The notes beneath the pieces are model-generated. The model saw only the letters and a program-made list of their open reading frames with translations, was not told the DNA's origin and searched no databases. From the NCBI GenBank assembly GCA_025698865.1, contig JAILWQ010000002.1:270385-334384 (forward strand): 64,000 bases of DNA. Reading direction: 5' to 3'. Numbering within the stretch: the first letter of the stretch is position 1; each line of letters begins with the position of its first letter. The DNA is from Erythrobacter sp. (GTDB lineage Bacteria > Pseudomonadota > Alphaproteobacteria > Sphingomonadales > Sphingomonadaceae). Position numbers and translations under genes: made by a program. This document shows positions 41,947 to 50,652 of this stretch, in pieces.

Positions 41947-42713
41947 CCATGCTCATCTCCTGCATTCGTCTCGCCTCCGGGAGATACGGCGTCCGCCGCC
42001 GCATCATCCTCTCTCTTCTTTCCGGCCTGTTCGTTTCAGCCATCACCACGCCGCCCGTCCTAGCCCAAGCTGCGATGCCCGGTCATGTGGTTGCCGCGCA
42101 TCCGCACGACGCCCACATTGCGGAAGCCTCGCAACGCTTCGGCATCCCGACGACATGGATCATCGCCGTGATGCGCACTGAGAGCGCGGGCGACGTGCGC
42201 GCAATTTCGTCCGCCGGTGCGATGGGACTGATGCAGGTCATGCCCGACACCTGGGCGGATCTGCGCATCCGCCATGCTCTCGGCCGCGACCCCTTCGAGC
42301 CGCGCGACAACATCCTCGCGGGCACGGCCTATCTCCGCGAGATGTGGGATCGCTACGGCAATGTGGCCGCGATGCTCGCGGCCTACAATGCCGGTCCCGG
42401 CCGTTACGACGAATACCGCGCGACGGCTCGTCCGCTTCCGGCCGAGACACGCGCCTACGTCGCCGCGCTGACACCGATCCTGCTCGGCGAGCGACCGTCG
42501 GGGGGCAGCTCGTCGGTTGTTCCACCGCTCGATTGGCGCGAGGCGGCGATCTTCGTGGCGGGAGAAATCGGCGCTACCGCTTCCGATCCGGCTTCACCCG
42601 ACCCCACGCCTCGCGACGCCCCTTCATTCGTCCCGGCAGCACCGGAAACGCTCACGGCCTTGCAGCCGGAGGGGCTGTTCGTCGCTCGCAGTGCCGGTGA
42701 GGACCAGCCATGA
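41943..42713 (+). CDS. Lytic transglycosylase (VirB1/TrbN-like)
   Basis: 256 aa. Signal peptide (about residues 1-42, ending PPVLAQA), then an SLT domain with catalytic Glu in MRTESAGDVRAISSAGAMG and LMQVMP, and AAYNAGPGRYDEY. Opens the peptidoglycan for assembly of the transfer apparatus. The long upstream extension of its frame is a shadow of DUF736 and traF. C-terminal ~80 residues are a low-complexity linker. Confidence 0.88.
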   Translation: MTMLISCIRLASGRYGVRRRIILSLLSGLFVSAITTPPVLAQAAMPGHVVAAHPHDAHIAEASQRFGIPTTWIIAVMRTESAGDVRAISSAGAMGLMQVMPDTWADLRIRHALGRDPFEPRDNILAGTAYLREMWDRYGNVAAMLAAYNAGPGRYDEYRATARPLPAETRAYVAALTPILLGERPSGGSSSVVPPLDWREAAIFVAGEIGATASDPASPDPTPRDAPSFVPAAPETLTALQPEGLFVARSAGEDQP

Positions 42714-42802
42714 GCGGCTCCGTGCGGTTTCGCATCCTGTCGACCGCTGGCGTGTCATGGAGGGCGCGGGGGGTGGCGGCAGGCACCACGACCGGAAGAT
42801 GG

Positions 42803-42945
42803 CAGGATAAAAGCGCGCACGGTGCGGCTCGGTCGGTCGGTTGTTTTTGTTCATGTTTTCGGCGCGTTCCGCACCGTGCCGCGCATTCGCGCACCGTGCG
42901 CCTCGCGCCCATCCTCCTGAATTTCCTTACTGTCTTGCACCGTGC
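42803..42945 (-). other. Predicted origin of transfer (oriT)
   Basis: On the minus strand, TTTTATCCTG-CC (about 42802-42811) matches the MOBP nick consensus YATCCTG/Y of RP4-type origins. Repeats of GCACCGTGC occur at 42871, 42891 and 42937, and inverted at 42817-42825 next to the nick. The region (42714-42956) lies immediately upstream of the relaxase and has no supported gene. If nicked here, the minus strand is transferred and the left arm enters first. Confidence 0.6.
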
Positions 42946-42956
42946 GGGGCTGTGTC

Positions 42957-44696
42957 ATGTCCGATGAACACGAGTTCCGCATAAGGCCGGGGCGCATCCG
43001 CTCGACCCGCGCTCAGCAGACCCGGCTCTTCATCGCGCAGGCGCTCGCCGCCGCGAAGAAGGCCGGCGGTGGCGTCTCTCGATCCGGCCGCGTGACTTCC
43101 GGCAATCGCTCCCGCTTCGGGCGCGGCCAGCGCGCCAGCGTCCAGGCCAATCGTCTCATCACCACCCGCACACGCGGCGCCGTCGTCAAGGCGCGCGTGG
43201 TGCGCAACATGGCATGGTCCGCGCCGCTCGGAACGCATCTCGATTATCTCCGCCGTGACGGCGTGACCCGAGATGGCGAGAAGGCACGGCTGTTCGGGCC
43301 GGGAACGGAGGATGCCGATGGTCGCGCCTTCGCGGAGCGGTGCGGCGATGACCGGCATCATTTCCGGTTCATCGTCTCGCCCGACGACGCGCCGGATATT
43401 TCCGACCTCCGATCATTCACGCGCGATCTTGTCGGCCAGATGGAAAAGGATCTCGGGACGCGCCTCGACTGGGTGGCGGTCGATCACTGGAACACCGCGC
43501 ATCCGCATGTCCATCTGATCGTGCGCGGTGTTCGCGACGATGGGCAGGACCTCGTGATCTCCCGCGACTACATCAAGGAGGGGATGCGGGACCGGGCGCG
43601 CGATCTCATCACCCAGGAGCTGGGGCCGCGCACCGATCTCGACATTCACCGTGCGCTAGAGGCCCAGATCGAGGCGGAACGCTGGACCCAGCTCGACCGG
43701 CAGCTTGTCCGTGATGCGGGAAAATCCGGCATCGTCGATCTTGCCCCGCTCGCCAGCCGACCGCAGGACGAGTTCCATACGCTGAAGGTCGGGCGGCTGC
43801 GCACCCTCGAAATCCTCGGCGTCGCCGGGCAGATCGGCCATTCGCAATGGTTCATCAAGCCCGAGGCCGAGACGGTCTTGCGCGAACTCGGCGAGCGCGG
43901 CGACATCATCAAGCGCATGCACCGTGCCCTGATCGCGCGCGGCATCGAACGCGGCTCGGCCAGCTATGTCCTCGCCGGCGAAAGCCTCGACGTTCCCGTC
44001 ATCGGCCGCCTGGTCGAGCGCGGCCTTGACGACGAGTTGAAGGGCACGGCCTATGCCGTCGTCGATGGCGTCGACGGACGCACCCACCACATCAAGCTCC
44101 CTCATCTCGATGCCGCCGGTGACAGCCCGCCCGGCTCAATCGTCGAGTTGCGCGCCTATGAAGATGCGCAAGGTGCGCGCCGCGTCGCGCTCGCTGTCCG
44201 CTCCGATCTTGATCTCGGTGCGCAGGTGGGGGCCTCGGGCGCGACCTGGCTCGACCGCCAGGCCATCGCCCGCGAGCCGGTTCCTCTCTCGGATAGCGGC
44301 TTCGGCGCCGAGGTCCGTCAGGCACTGGACGAGCGGGCGGAGCATCTGATCGGCGAGGATCTCGCGGAGCGGCAAGGCGGGCGCGTCGTCTTCGCTCGCC
44401 GGCTATTGAACACGCTGCGCAGGCGCGAACTCGACAGTCTCGGCGAGAAGCTCGCGGCCGAGACCGGCATGTCCTTCGAGCGCGCCGCCAGCGGCGAATA
44501 TGTCGCCGGCTCCTATCGCCAGCGCTTCGCGCTCGCCTCAGGCCGCTTCGCCATGATCGACGATGGCCTCGGCTTCCAGCTCGTGCCCTGGTCGCCCTCC
44601 ATTGAGAAGCAGATCGGCCGTCACGTCTCCGGCATCGCCCGCGACGACGGCGGTGTCGATTGGGACTTCGGGCGCAAGCGCGGCCTCGGCCTCTGA
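42957..44696 (+). CDS. Relaxase/mobilization nuclease with DUF3363 domain
   Basis: 579 aa from ATG 42957. N-terminal MOBP-type relaxase: possible nucleophile Y97 (THLDYLRRDG) and metal-binding triad in DHWNTAHPHVHLIVRG (H182, H184, H186). The C-terminal ~350 residues are DUF3363. It nicks oriT, stays bound to the 5' end and leads the strand through the type IV channel. In the ICEMlSymR7A family the equivalent is RlxS. Located next to the predicted oriT and upstream of the coupling protein. Confidence 0.9.
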   Translation: MSDEHEFRIRPGRIRSTRAQQTRLFIAQALAAAKKAGGGVSRSGRVTSGNRSRFGRGQRASVQANRLITTRTRGAVVKARVVRNMAWSAPLGTHLDYLRRDGVTRDGEKARLFGPGTEDADGRAFAERCGDDRHHFRFIVSPDDAPDISDLRSFTRDLVGQMEKDLGTRLDWVAVDHWNTAHPHVHLIVRGVRDDGQDLVISRDYIKEGMRDRARDLITQELGPRTDLDIHRALEAQIEAERWTQLDRQLVRDAGKSGIVDLAPLASRPQDEFHTLKVGRLRTLEILGVAGQIGHSQWFIKPEAETVLRELGERGDIIKRMHRALIARGIERGSASYVLAGESLDVPVIGRLVERGLDDELKGTAYAVVDGVDGRTHHIKLPHLDAAGDSPPGSIVELRAYEDAQGARRVALAVRSDLDLGAQVGASGATWLDRQAIAREPVPLSDSGFGAEVRQALDERAEHLIGEDLAERQGGRVVFARRLLNTLRRRELDSLGEKLAAETGMSFERAASGEYVAGSYRQRFALASGRFAMIDDGLGFQLVPWSPSIEKQIGRHVSGIARDDGGVDWDFGRKRGLGL

Positions 44697-44721
44697 CCTC
44701 AATCGGAAAGGAACCAACCCC

Positions 44722-46707
44722 ATGTCCGCCACCAAGATCCTCTGGGGACAGATCAGCGTCGTCTTCCTCATCATCCTCGCCACCACCTGGGGCGCCACCC
44801 AATATGTCGCCTGGAGCCTTGCCTATCAGGCGCAACTCGGGCCGCCCTGGTTCGAGCTGTTCGGCACCCCGATCTACTATCCGCCCGCACTCTTCTGGTG
44901 GTGGTATTTCTATGAAGCCTATGCGCCGCCGATCTTCGCCAAGGGCGGGATCATCGCGGCCTCGGGCGGCTTCATCGCCATCGCGGTCGCCATCGGCATG
45001 TCAGTCTGGCGCGCGCGCGAGGCGAAGAACGTCGCCACCTATGGCTCGGCGCGATGGGCGGAGAAACCCGAGGTGAAGGCGGCCGGCCTGCTCGATCCCG
45101 ATGGTGTCGTCCTTGGCCGGTATGATCGCGAGTATCTGCGCCATGATGGACCGGAGCATGTGCTGTGCTTTGCCCCGACACGTTCGGGCAAGGGCGTCGG
45201 CCTGGTGGTGCCGACGCTGTTGACCTGGCCCGGCTCGGCCATCGTCCACGACATCAAGGGCGAGAACTGGCAGCTTACCTCGGGTTTCCGGGCACGCCAT
45301 GGCCGCGTGCTGCTCTTCGACCCAACCAACCCAAAGTCCTCGGCCTACAATCCGCTGCTCGAGGTGCGCCGCGGCGAGTGGGAGGTGCGCGACGTCCAGA
45401 ACATTGCCGACATCCTCGTCGACCCCGAAGGCTCGTTGGACAAAAGGAATCACTGGGAAAAAACCAGCCATTCGCTCCTCGTCGGCGCCATCCTTCATGT
45501 CCTCTATGCGGAGCCCGACAAGACCCTCGCCGGCGTGGCACGATTCCTCTCCGATCCGAAGCGCCCGGTGGATTCCACCCTGCGCGCCATGATGGAAACC
45601 GCGCATCTCGGTGACGCAGGACCGCACCCCGTCATCGCCAGCGCCGCGCGGGAGCTGCGCAACAAATCCGAGAACGAGCGGTCCGGCGTGTTGTCGACGG
45701 CGATGTCGTTTCTCGGCCTCTATCGAGATCCGGTCGTGGCCGAGGTCACGCGCCGCTCAGACTGGCGCATCAGCGACATTGTGGGAGGCGATCAGCCGAC
45801 CACGCTCTACCTCGTCGTGCCGCCCTCCGACATCAACCGCACCAAGCCCTTGATGCGACTGCTGCTGAATCAGGTCGGCCGCCGCCTGACCGAGGATCTG
45901 CAGGCGAACACGGGGCGGCATCGGCTGCTCTTGATGCTCGACGAGTTTCCGGCGTTGGGCAGGCTCGACTTCTTCGAGACGGCCCTGGCCTTCATGGCGG
46001 GCTATGGTCTCAAGAGCTTCCTGATCGCGCAGTCGCTGAACCAGATCGAGAAAGCCTATGGCCCGAACAACTCTATCCTCGACAACTGCCATGTGCGGGT
46101 GAGCTTTGCGACGAATGACGAACGCACCGCCAAGCGAGTCTCGGACGCGCTCGGCACTGCTACCGAGATGAAGGCGATGAAGAACTACGCCGGGCACCGG
46201 CTGTCGCCCTGGCTCGGGCACCTCATGGTTTCGCGCTCGGAAACCGCCCGCCAGTTGCTGACGCCGGGCGAGATCATGCAGCTTCCCCCGCATGAGGAGA
46301 TCGTCATGGTGGCGGGCATCCCCCCGATCCGGGCGACGAAGGCGCGCTACTACGAGGACGCCCGGTTTCGCGAGCGTGTTCTGTCACCACCTGAATTGCA
46401 GCGCCCTGAGGGAGCCCGGCCCGACGACTGGACCACGCTTCCGCTCCCGGCGCGGCCGGAAGCCGCCGTGGATGAGGACAACCCCACGACGGATGACGAG
46501 GATACGACCGAATCCGAACGCCGCTTGCAGCCAGAACTCAGCCGGGTGAAGCCGGTGGAGAAGAAAAAGCCCATCGAGAACGAGTTTGAGTTCGCCCCGC
46601 CCGATGATGTCGACGAGGAGGCTGTCCAGAACCGGCGGATGATCCGGCAGGTCCAGGGGATTGCCCGGCAGGTTGCCATGGACCCGAACGACGGCATGGA
46701 CCTATAG
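44722..46707 (+). CDS. traG: TraG/VirD4 type IV coupling protein
   Basis: 661 aa from ATG 44722 (AAAGGAA upstream). Two N-terminal TM segments (about 9-30 and 75-95), Walker A APTRSGKGVGL (near residue 152), Walker B LLLMLDEFPALGRL. Hexameric inner-membrane ATPase that delivers the relaxase-DNA complex to the secretion channel. Acidic, disordered C-terminus. Confidence 0.94.
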   Translation: MSATKILWGQISVVFLIILATTWGATQYVAWSLAYQAQLGPPWFELFGTPIYYPPALFWWWYFYEAYAPPIFAKGGIIAASGGFIAIAVAIGMSVWRAREAKNVATYGSARWAEKPEVKAAGLLDPDGVVLGRYDREYLRHDGPEHVLCFAPTRSGKGVGLVVPTLLTWPGSAIVHDIKGENWQLTSGFRARHGRVLLFDPTNPKSSAYNPLLEVRRGEWEVRDVQNIADILVDPEGSLDKRNHWEKTSHSLLVGAILHVLYAEPDKTLAGVARFLSDPKRPVDSTLRAMMETAHLGDAGPHPVIASAARELRNKSENERSGVLSTAMSFLGLYRDPVVAEVTRRSDWRISDIVGGDQPTTLYLVVPPSDINRTKPLMRLLLNQVGRRLTEDLQANTGRHRLLLMLDEFPALGRLDFFETALAFMAGYGLKSFLIAQSLNQIEKAYGPNNSILDNCHVRVSFATNDERTAKRVSDALGTATEMKAMKNYAGHRLSPWLGHLMVSRSETARQLLTPGEIMQLPPHEEIVMVAGIPPIRATKARYYEDARFRERVLSPPELQRPEGARPDDWTTLPLPARPEAAVDEDNPTTDDEDTTESERRLQPELSRVKPVEKKKPIENEFEFAPPDDVDEEAVQNRRMIRQVQGIARQVAMDPNDGMDL

Positions 46708-46711
46708 GACC

Positions 46712-47140
46712 ATGATGCAACGCAAGAAGAAATCAAAGGTCACGATCTATCTCGATCCAGACCTCACTGCGGCGCTGGCCGACTTCGCCGCACGCCGGGA
46801 TCGGTCGCAATCCATGATCGCCGAGGCTGCCATCGCATCCTTCGTGTCGCCGGATGATGCTGAGCGCCGCGAGGCGATCGTCGCCAAGCGACTCGACCAG
46901 ATCGACCGCCGCATGACGCGGGTAGAGCGTGATGTCGGCATCGCCGTCGAGAGCCTGGCGGTATTCATTCGTTTCTGGCTGATGACGACGCCAGCCTTGC
47001 CCGAGCCGGCGGCAAAGGCGGCAAAGGCCAAATCGGCCGAGCGATACGAGGCGTTCATCACTGCGCTCGGCCGACGCCTCGCACAGGGACCGAAGCTGCG
47101 GCAGGAGATTACCGAGGATGTAGCGGCAGCGGACGAATAG
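46712..47140 (+). CDS. CopG-like ribbon-helix-helix protein
   Basis: 142 aa from ATG 46712. N-terminal KVTIYLDPDLTAALADFAARR and SQSMIAEAAIASFV is a ribbon-helix-helix; the C-terminal half is a coiled helix (EAIVAKRLDQIDRRMTRVER). Usually the gene just before trbB in these elements; may act as a relaxosome or regulatory DNA-binding protein. Here trbB is 3.5 kb away because of an inserted cargo. Confidence 0.85.
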   Translation: MMQRKKKSKVTIYLDPDLTAALADFAARRDRSQSMIAEAAIASFVSPDDAERREAIVAKRLDQIDRRMTRVERDVGIAVESLAVFIRFWLMTTPALPEPAAKAAKAKSAERYEAFITALGRRLAQGPKLRQEITEDVAAADE

Positions 47141-47241
47141 ATCGTCAGGCGGAGTGCTTGCATTAATGCCGATCCCGTAAACTGCTTTTTCGCGGCGATG
47201 GCGCGACGGAGGCGAACGCTACAACTATCGCAAAACCGTTC

Positions 47242-47802
47242 TTAGGGCACGATCCAGCGTCCTTCCCAGCCGTGGAGCCCTTGCCTAAAGCTGCATCGCC
47301 TGTGCGGCTCCGAGGAAAGATCCAATCGTTCCACATGGCTTATGACGATCTCGACCAGGCAGAACCGCGCATAGGCGGTCGCCGGATCGCTATCGTCGGT
47401 TTCCATTTCATTCGGCGAGGCCAGCACTGTCCCCGGCGGCAGTGCCGACCGAAAGAGGATATGTGTATGCGGGCGCAGCGCGTTCCAGAAGTCCCGCCGC
47501 CTCGTCTCGTCTTCGATGATCTCCGCCCGACCGTCGATGCGCAGTTGAACGACCCTCTCATTGTCGAAGCCGGCAAGCGATACGCACGGATTGGCCGTGA
47601 TCTCCCGAACCTTGGGCGAACGCAGGTCGGTGATGAAGGACAGACTCGTAGATGCCTCGTTGAAGCTGCGCAGCACGATGGTTCGGATCTTCGGCGCACC
47701 GTCCTCGCCGACGGTCGCGAGTTGCATCAGCGTAAAGGGCGTTCGCTGTTTGACCGCATCGGCCAGCACCAGCCAGACATCATGGAGCAATGCCTGCTTC
47801 AT
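47242..47802 (-). CDS. Pyridoxamine 5'-phosphate oxidase-like flavin protein
   Basis: 186 aa from ATG 47802. FMN-binding split-barrel: FTLMQLATVGEDGAPKIRTI, LSFITDLRSPKVREI and VVQLRIDGRAEII, ending with the substrate-side QGLHGWEGRWIVP. True PdxH ends in RLxP; here the C-terminus is different, so it is a PdxH-related oxidase of unknown substrate. Overlaps the upstream EamA gene by 4 bases. Confidence 0.82.
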   Translation of the reverse strand: MKQALLHDVWLVLADAVKQRTPFTLMQLATVGEDGAPKIRTIVLRSFNEASTSLSFITDLRSPKVREITANPCVSLAGFDNERVVQLRIDGRAEIIEDETRRRDFWNALRPHTHILFRSALPPGTVLASPNEMETDDSDPATAYARFCLVEIVISHVERLDLSSEPHRRCSFRQGLHGWEGRWIVP

Positions 47803-48737
47803 GGTGCTTTTCCGGCAGGAGCAAGGCCGACACCGGCATCTGGCTCGACCTCCGGTGCCACCTTCCGCGACCCGAACTGAAGCAGAGCGACCCCCGCGAG
47901 GATGAGGCACATCGCCAGGTAGCCGATCAGCTGGATCGCCTCGCCGACGAACACGACGCCGATCACCAGGGCCACGACCGGAGGAATGTAGGTAACGCTC
48001 GAAGCCGCCAGCGCACCGAGGTTTTCGACGATGTGATAATAGGCGACATAGGCAAGGCCGGTTCCGCAGAGGCCAAGACCGATGACAAGGCCGATCCAGG
48101 CCCGGTCGTCGGCGAAGACCGCGCCAATCCCCTCGACCGGGATCACCATGAACAGCAGAAGCATTGCGATGCCGATCTGGTAGGTCGTCAAGGCGGCGGC
48201 TGGCAGCTTCAGCGGGCTGACGAATTTTCTGGCATAGACGAAGGAGCAACCGACGCTGAAGGTGCCCGCGATCATCCAGGCGACCCCTGCCATCTCGATG
48301 TCGCCACCGACCGACCACGGCTGCGCGATCAGCAACACGCCGAGAAAGCCGAGGGCGACGCCGACCGCCTTTGTCGCCGTGATGCGTTCCTCGCGCAGGA
48401 AAAGGAAAGCGCAGACGAAGGTGAAGAGCGGGATCGCCCCGCTCAGCATTCCGGCGATGCTCGACGGCAGCAAGGCCGTGCCCTTGGCGAAGGCGAAATA
48501 GTAAAGCGCGGTCGCCACCAGCGCCATGACCGCGAAATGATGCACATGACGGGCATGGCTCCATCGCAGTTCGCCCCGAGACAGCGCGAACAGAAAAACA
48601 GGGAGGAAGCCGAAGACCACGCGCAGCAGCGTGATCTGAGCCGGCGTGATGTATTCCGCTGCCCATTTGACGAAGATGAAATTGCTTCCCCAGATGAATC
48701 CGAGGAAGCAGAAGGCAAGCCAGGCGGTTTTCTTCAT
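47799..48737 (-). CDS. EamA/DMT family transporter
   Basis: 312 aa from ATG 48737; ten predicted TM helices in two EamA repeats (opening AWLAFCFLGFIWGSNFIFVK; second half AGVAWMIAGTFSVGCSFVYA). Probably exports a metabolite or amino-acid-like compound. In an operon with the SDR (upstream) and the PdxH-like gene (downstream), so these may handle the same compound. Confidence 0.87.
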   Translation of the reverse strand: MKKTAWLAFCFLGFIWGSNFIFVKWAAEYITPAQITLLRVVFGFLPVFLFALSRGELRWSHARHVHHFAVMALVATALYYFAFAKGTALLPSSIAGMLSGAIPLFTFVCAFLFLREERITATKAVGVALGFLGVLLIAQPWSVGGDIEMAGVAWMIAGTFSVGCSFVYARKFVSPLKLPAAALTTYQIGIAMLLLFMVIPVEGIGAVFADDRAWIGLVIGLGLCGTGLAYVAYYHIVENLGALAASSVTYIPPVVALVIGVVFVGEAIQLIGYLAMCLILAGVALLQFGSRKVAPEVEPDAGVGLAPAGKAP

Positions 48738-48741
48738 GGGC

Positions 48742-49446
48742 TTACACGGCGCGGGTGACGCCGCCGTCGACCCGGATATTCTGGCCAGTGATATAGGCCG
48801 CGCCATCGGAAGCGAGGAAGGCAACCGTCGCCGCGATTTCCTCGGAGGTGCCGTAACGCTTCAAAGGCACGCCGTCGCGGCGCTCCTCGGTCGCGGGGAG
48901 ACTGTCGATCCAGCCGGGCAGCACGTTGTTCATGCGGATGTTGTCGGCCGCATAGGTATCGGCGAAGATCTTGGTGAAAGATGCGAGCCCGGCACGAGCA
49001 ACGGCCGAGGTCGGGAACATCGCACTCGGCTCGAAGGCCCAGGCCGTCGAGATGTTGATAATGACGCCGCCCTTCTGCTTCTGCATGGTCGGAGCGACGA
49101 GCCGAGCCGGCCGCACGACGTTCAGGAAATAGGTGTCGAACCCTGCGTGCCAGTCCTCGTCGGTGATTTCGAGGATCTGCTTGCGCGGGCCGTGGCCGGC
49201 GCTGTTGACCAGCACGTCGATACGTCCCCAACGCTCAAGGGTGCCGTCGACGAGGCGCTTCAAGTCGTCATTCAACTGGTTCGAGCCCGTGACGCCGAAG
49301 CCCCCGAGTTCCTGTGCCAGTGCCTCACCCTTGCCAGAGGACGAGAGAACCGCGACCTTGAACCCATCTGCCGCCAGCCGGCGCGCAGCAGCCGCGCCCA
49401 TTCCACTACCGCCAGCCGTGATGATTGCGATTTTTTCTACTGTCAT
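48742..49446 (-). CDS. SDR family protein with altered catalytic residues
   Basis: 234 aa Rossmann-fold protein. Cofactor motif TAGGSGMG and NSAG are present, and INIST supplies the usual Ser. At the YxxxK position the sequence is S-A-V-A-R (FPTSAVARAGLASFTK), so both catalytic Tyr and Lys are replaced. Classical dehydrogenase activity is therefore doubtful; it may use a different mechanism or be a binding protein. First gene of the three-gene cargo operon, divergent from the LysR gene. Confidence 0.88.
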   Translation of the reverse strand: MTVEKIAIITAGGSGMGAAAARRLAADGFKVAVLSSSGKGEALAQELGGFGVTGSNQLNDDLKRLVDGTLERWGRIDVLVNSAGHGPRKQILEITDEDWHAGFDTYFLNVVRPARLVAPTMQKQKGGVIINISTAWAFEPSAMFPTSAVARAGLASFTKIFADTYAADNIRMNNVLPGWIDSLPATEERRDGVPLKRYGTSEEIAATVAFLASDGAAYITGQNIRVDGGVTRAV

Positions 49447-49573
49447 ATCCGTGGCCTCTGAAAGAGAATTGATCGTGGAAGCCGCCTATACGGAGGCACT
49501 ATGGATTGGTATCATCCTTTGAAACGGGATACGAACCAGTTCCACTCCCATCACTCTGTAGAAAATCTATCCT

Positions 49574-50461
49574 ATGCCGGAAGGTTTCCCTCGACTCCCC
49601 TCGCTCAACGGCCTGCGCGTATTCGAGGTCGTGACGCGGCATCTCAACTTCCGGCTCGCGGCCGAGGAGCTGGGCGTCACGCAAGGGGCGGTCGCGCAGC
49701 AGATTCGCGGGCTGGAAGCCGAACTCGGGCTGAAGCTGTTTGAGCGCCAGCCACGCACGCTGGCCTTGACGGAGGCGGGCCGCAGCTACGTTGCCAATAT
49801 CCGCCGGGCGTTCGAGTTGATCGCCGAGGCGACCGAAATGCTGAAGCCGGAACCCAGGCACCTGACCATCAGCGTCACGCCGACCTTCGCATCACGCTGG
49901 CTGATCCCGCGCCTGCCAGATTTTACCGCCACACACCCGGATATAGACCTTCGTATCCTTGCCACGGATCGGCTTTCCAGCTTCCAGACGGATGCGGTCG
50001 ACATCGCCGTGCGCTATGGGCGGCCACCCTTCGGGGCGGGCCTCAACACCGAACTCCTGTTCGAGCAGGTGATCGTCGCAGTTGCCAGCCCGCTTCTCCT
50101 CGAAAAGCTCGGTCCGCCCGACGAGGACGACAATCTCACGCGCTATGCGCTCCTACACGACGCACATAATTTCTGGCCACAGTTCCTCGAACGAGCCTAT
50201 CCGGGTGGCGTGACCGCCTCAGCCAAGAACATTCGCTTCAACCAGACATCGCTCGCCGTTGACGCGGCTGTCGCCGGTCAGGGTCTGGCGTTAGCGAGCC
50301 TGTTCTTCGTGCAGGACGATATTGATGCAGGCCGCCTCGCGCGCCCCTTCGCGACGGAATTGCGCGTCGGTTCGGACTTCTACCTGGTTTCGCCGCGCAA
50401 GCCGCGCCACCCTGAACCGACAGCGGATGTGCGGAGCTGGCTCCTGACCGCCGCGCGATGA
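49574..50461 (+). CDS. LysR-type regulator (GcvA-like)
   Basis: 295 aa. N-terminal winged helix (LPSLNGLRVFEVVTRHLNFR, LAAEELGVTQGAVAQQIRGLE) and a periplasmic-binding-type effector domain. Divergent from the SDR-EamA-PdxH-like operon and probably its activator. The 127-bp intergenic region has GTATC-N14-GATAC (49509-49532), a possible binding site. Confidence 0.88.
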   Translation: MPEGFPRLPSLNGLRVFEVVTRHLNFRLAAEELGVTQGAVAQQIRGLEAELGLKLFERQPRTLALTEAGRSYVANIRRAFELIAEATEMLKPEPRHLTISVTPTFASRWLIPRLPDFTATHPDIDLRILATDRLSSFQTDAVDIAVRYGRPPFGAGLNTELLFEQVIVAVASPLLLEKLGPPDEDDNLTRYALLHDAHNFWPQFLERAYPGGVTASAKNIRFNQTSLAVDAAVAGQGLALASLFFVQDDIDAGRLARPFATELRVGSDFYLVSPRKPRHPEPTADVRSWLLTAAR

Positions 50462-50477
50462 ACCGAATCACCTGACA

Positions 50478-50509
50478 AGGACCAAGGCGCTGCTTTCAGG
50501 CTTGGTCCT
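50478..50509 (+). terminator. Hairpin after the LysR gene
   Basis: AGGACCAAG/CTTGGTCCT, perfect 9-bp arms, 14-base loop, 17 bases after the stop. No T-run follows directly; a further weak hairpin GACCC/GGGTC with TCTTTT is at 50579-50599. Confidence 0.4.
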
Positions 50510-50652
50510 AGATGGGGTCACCGCCGTTCTCCTGTATTTGCGCGCTACGCTACTACGACGGTCGAAACTTGTTGAAACGACCCGATTTGGGTCTCTTTTA
50601 GTCATCCCCATCCGGGGATCGTCTCTCGCCTCCCCGGTGGAACGGGGACGAG

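Noticed and set aside
42710..42967. 85-codon frame overlapping the lytic transglycosylase stop and relaxase start
   Set aside because: Runs through the predicted oriT repeats and has no protein-like pattern; the GCACCGTGC repeats explain the sequence better.
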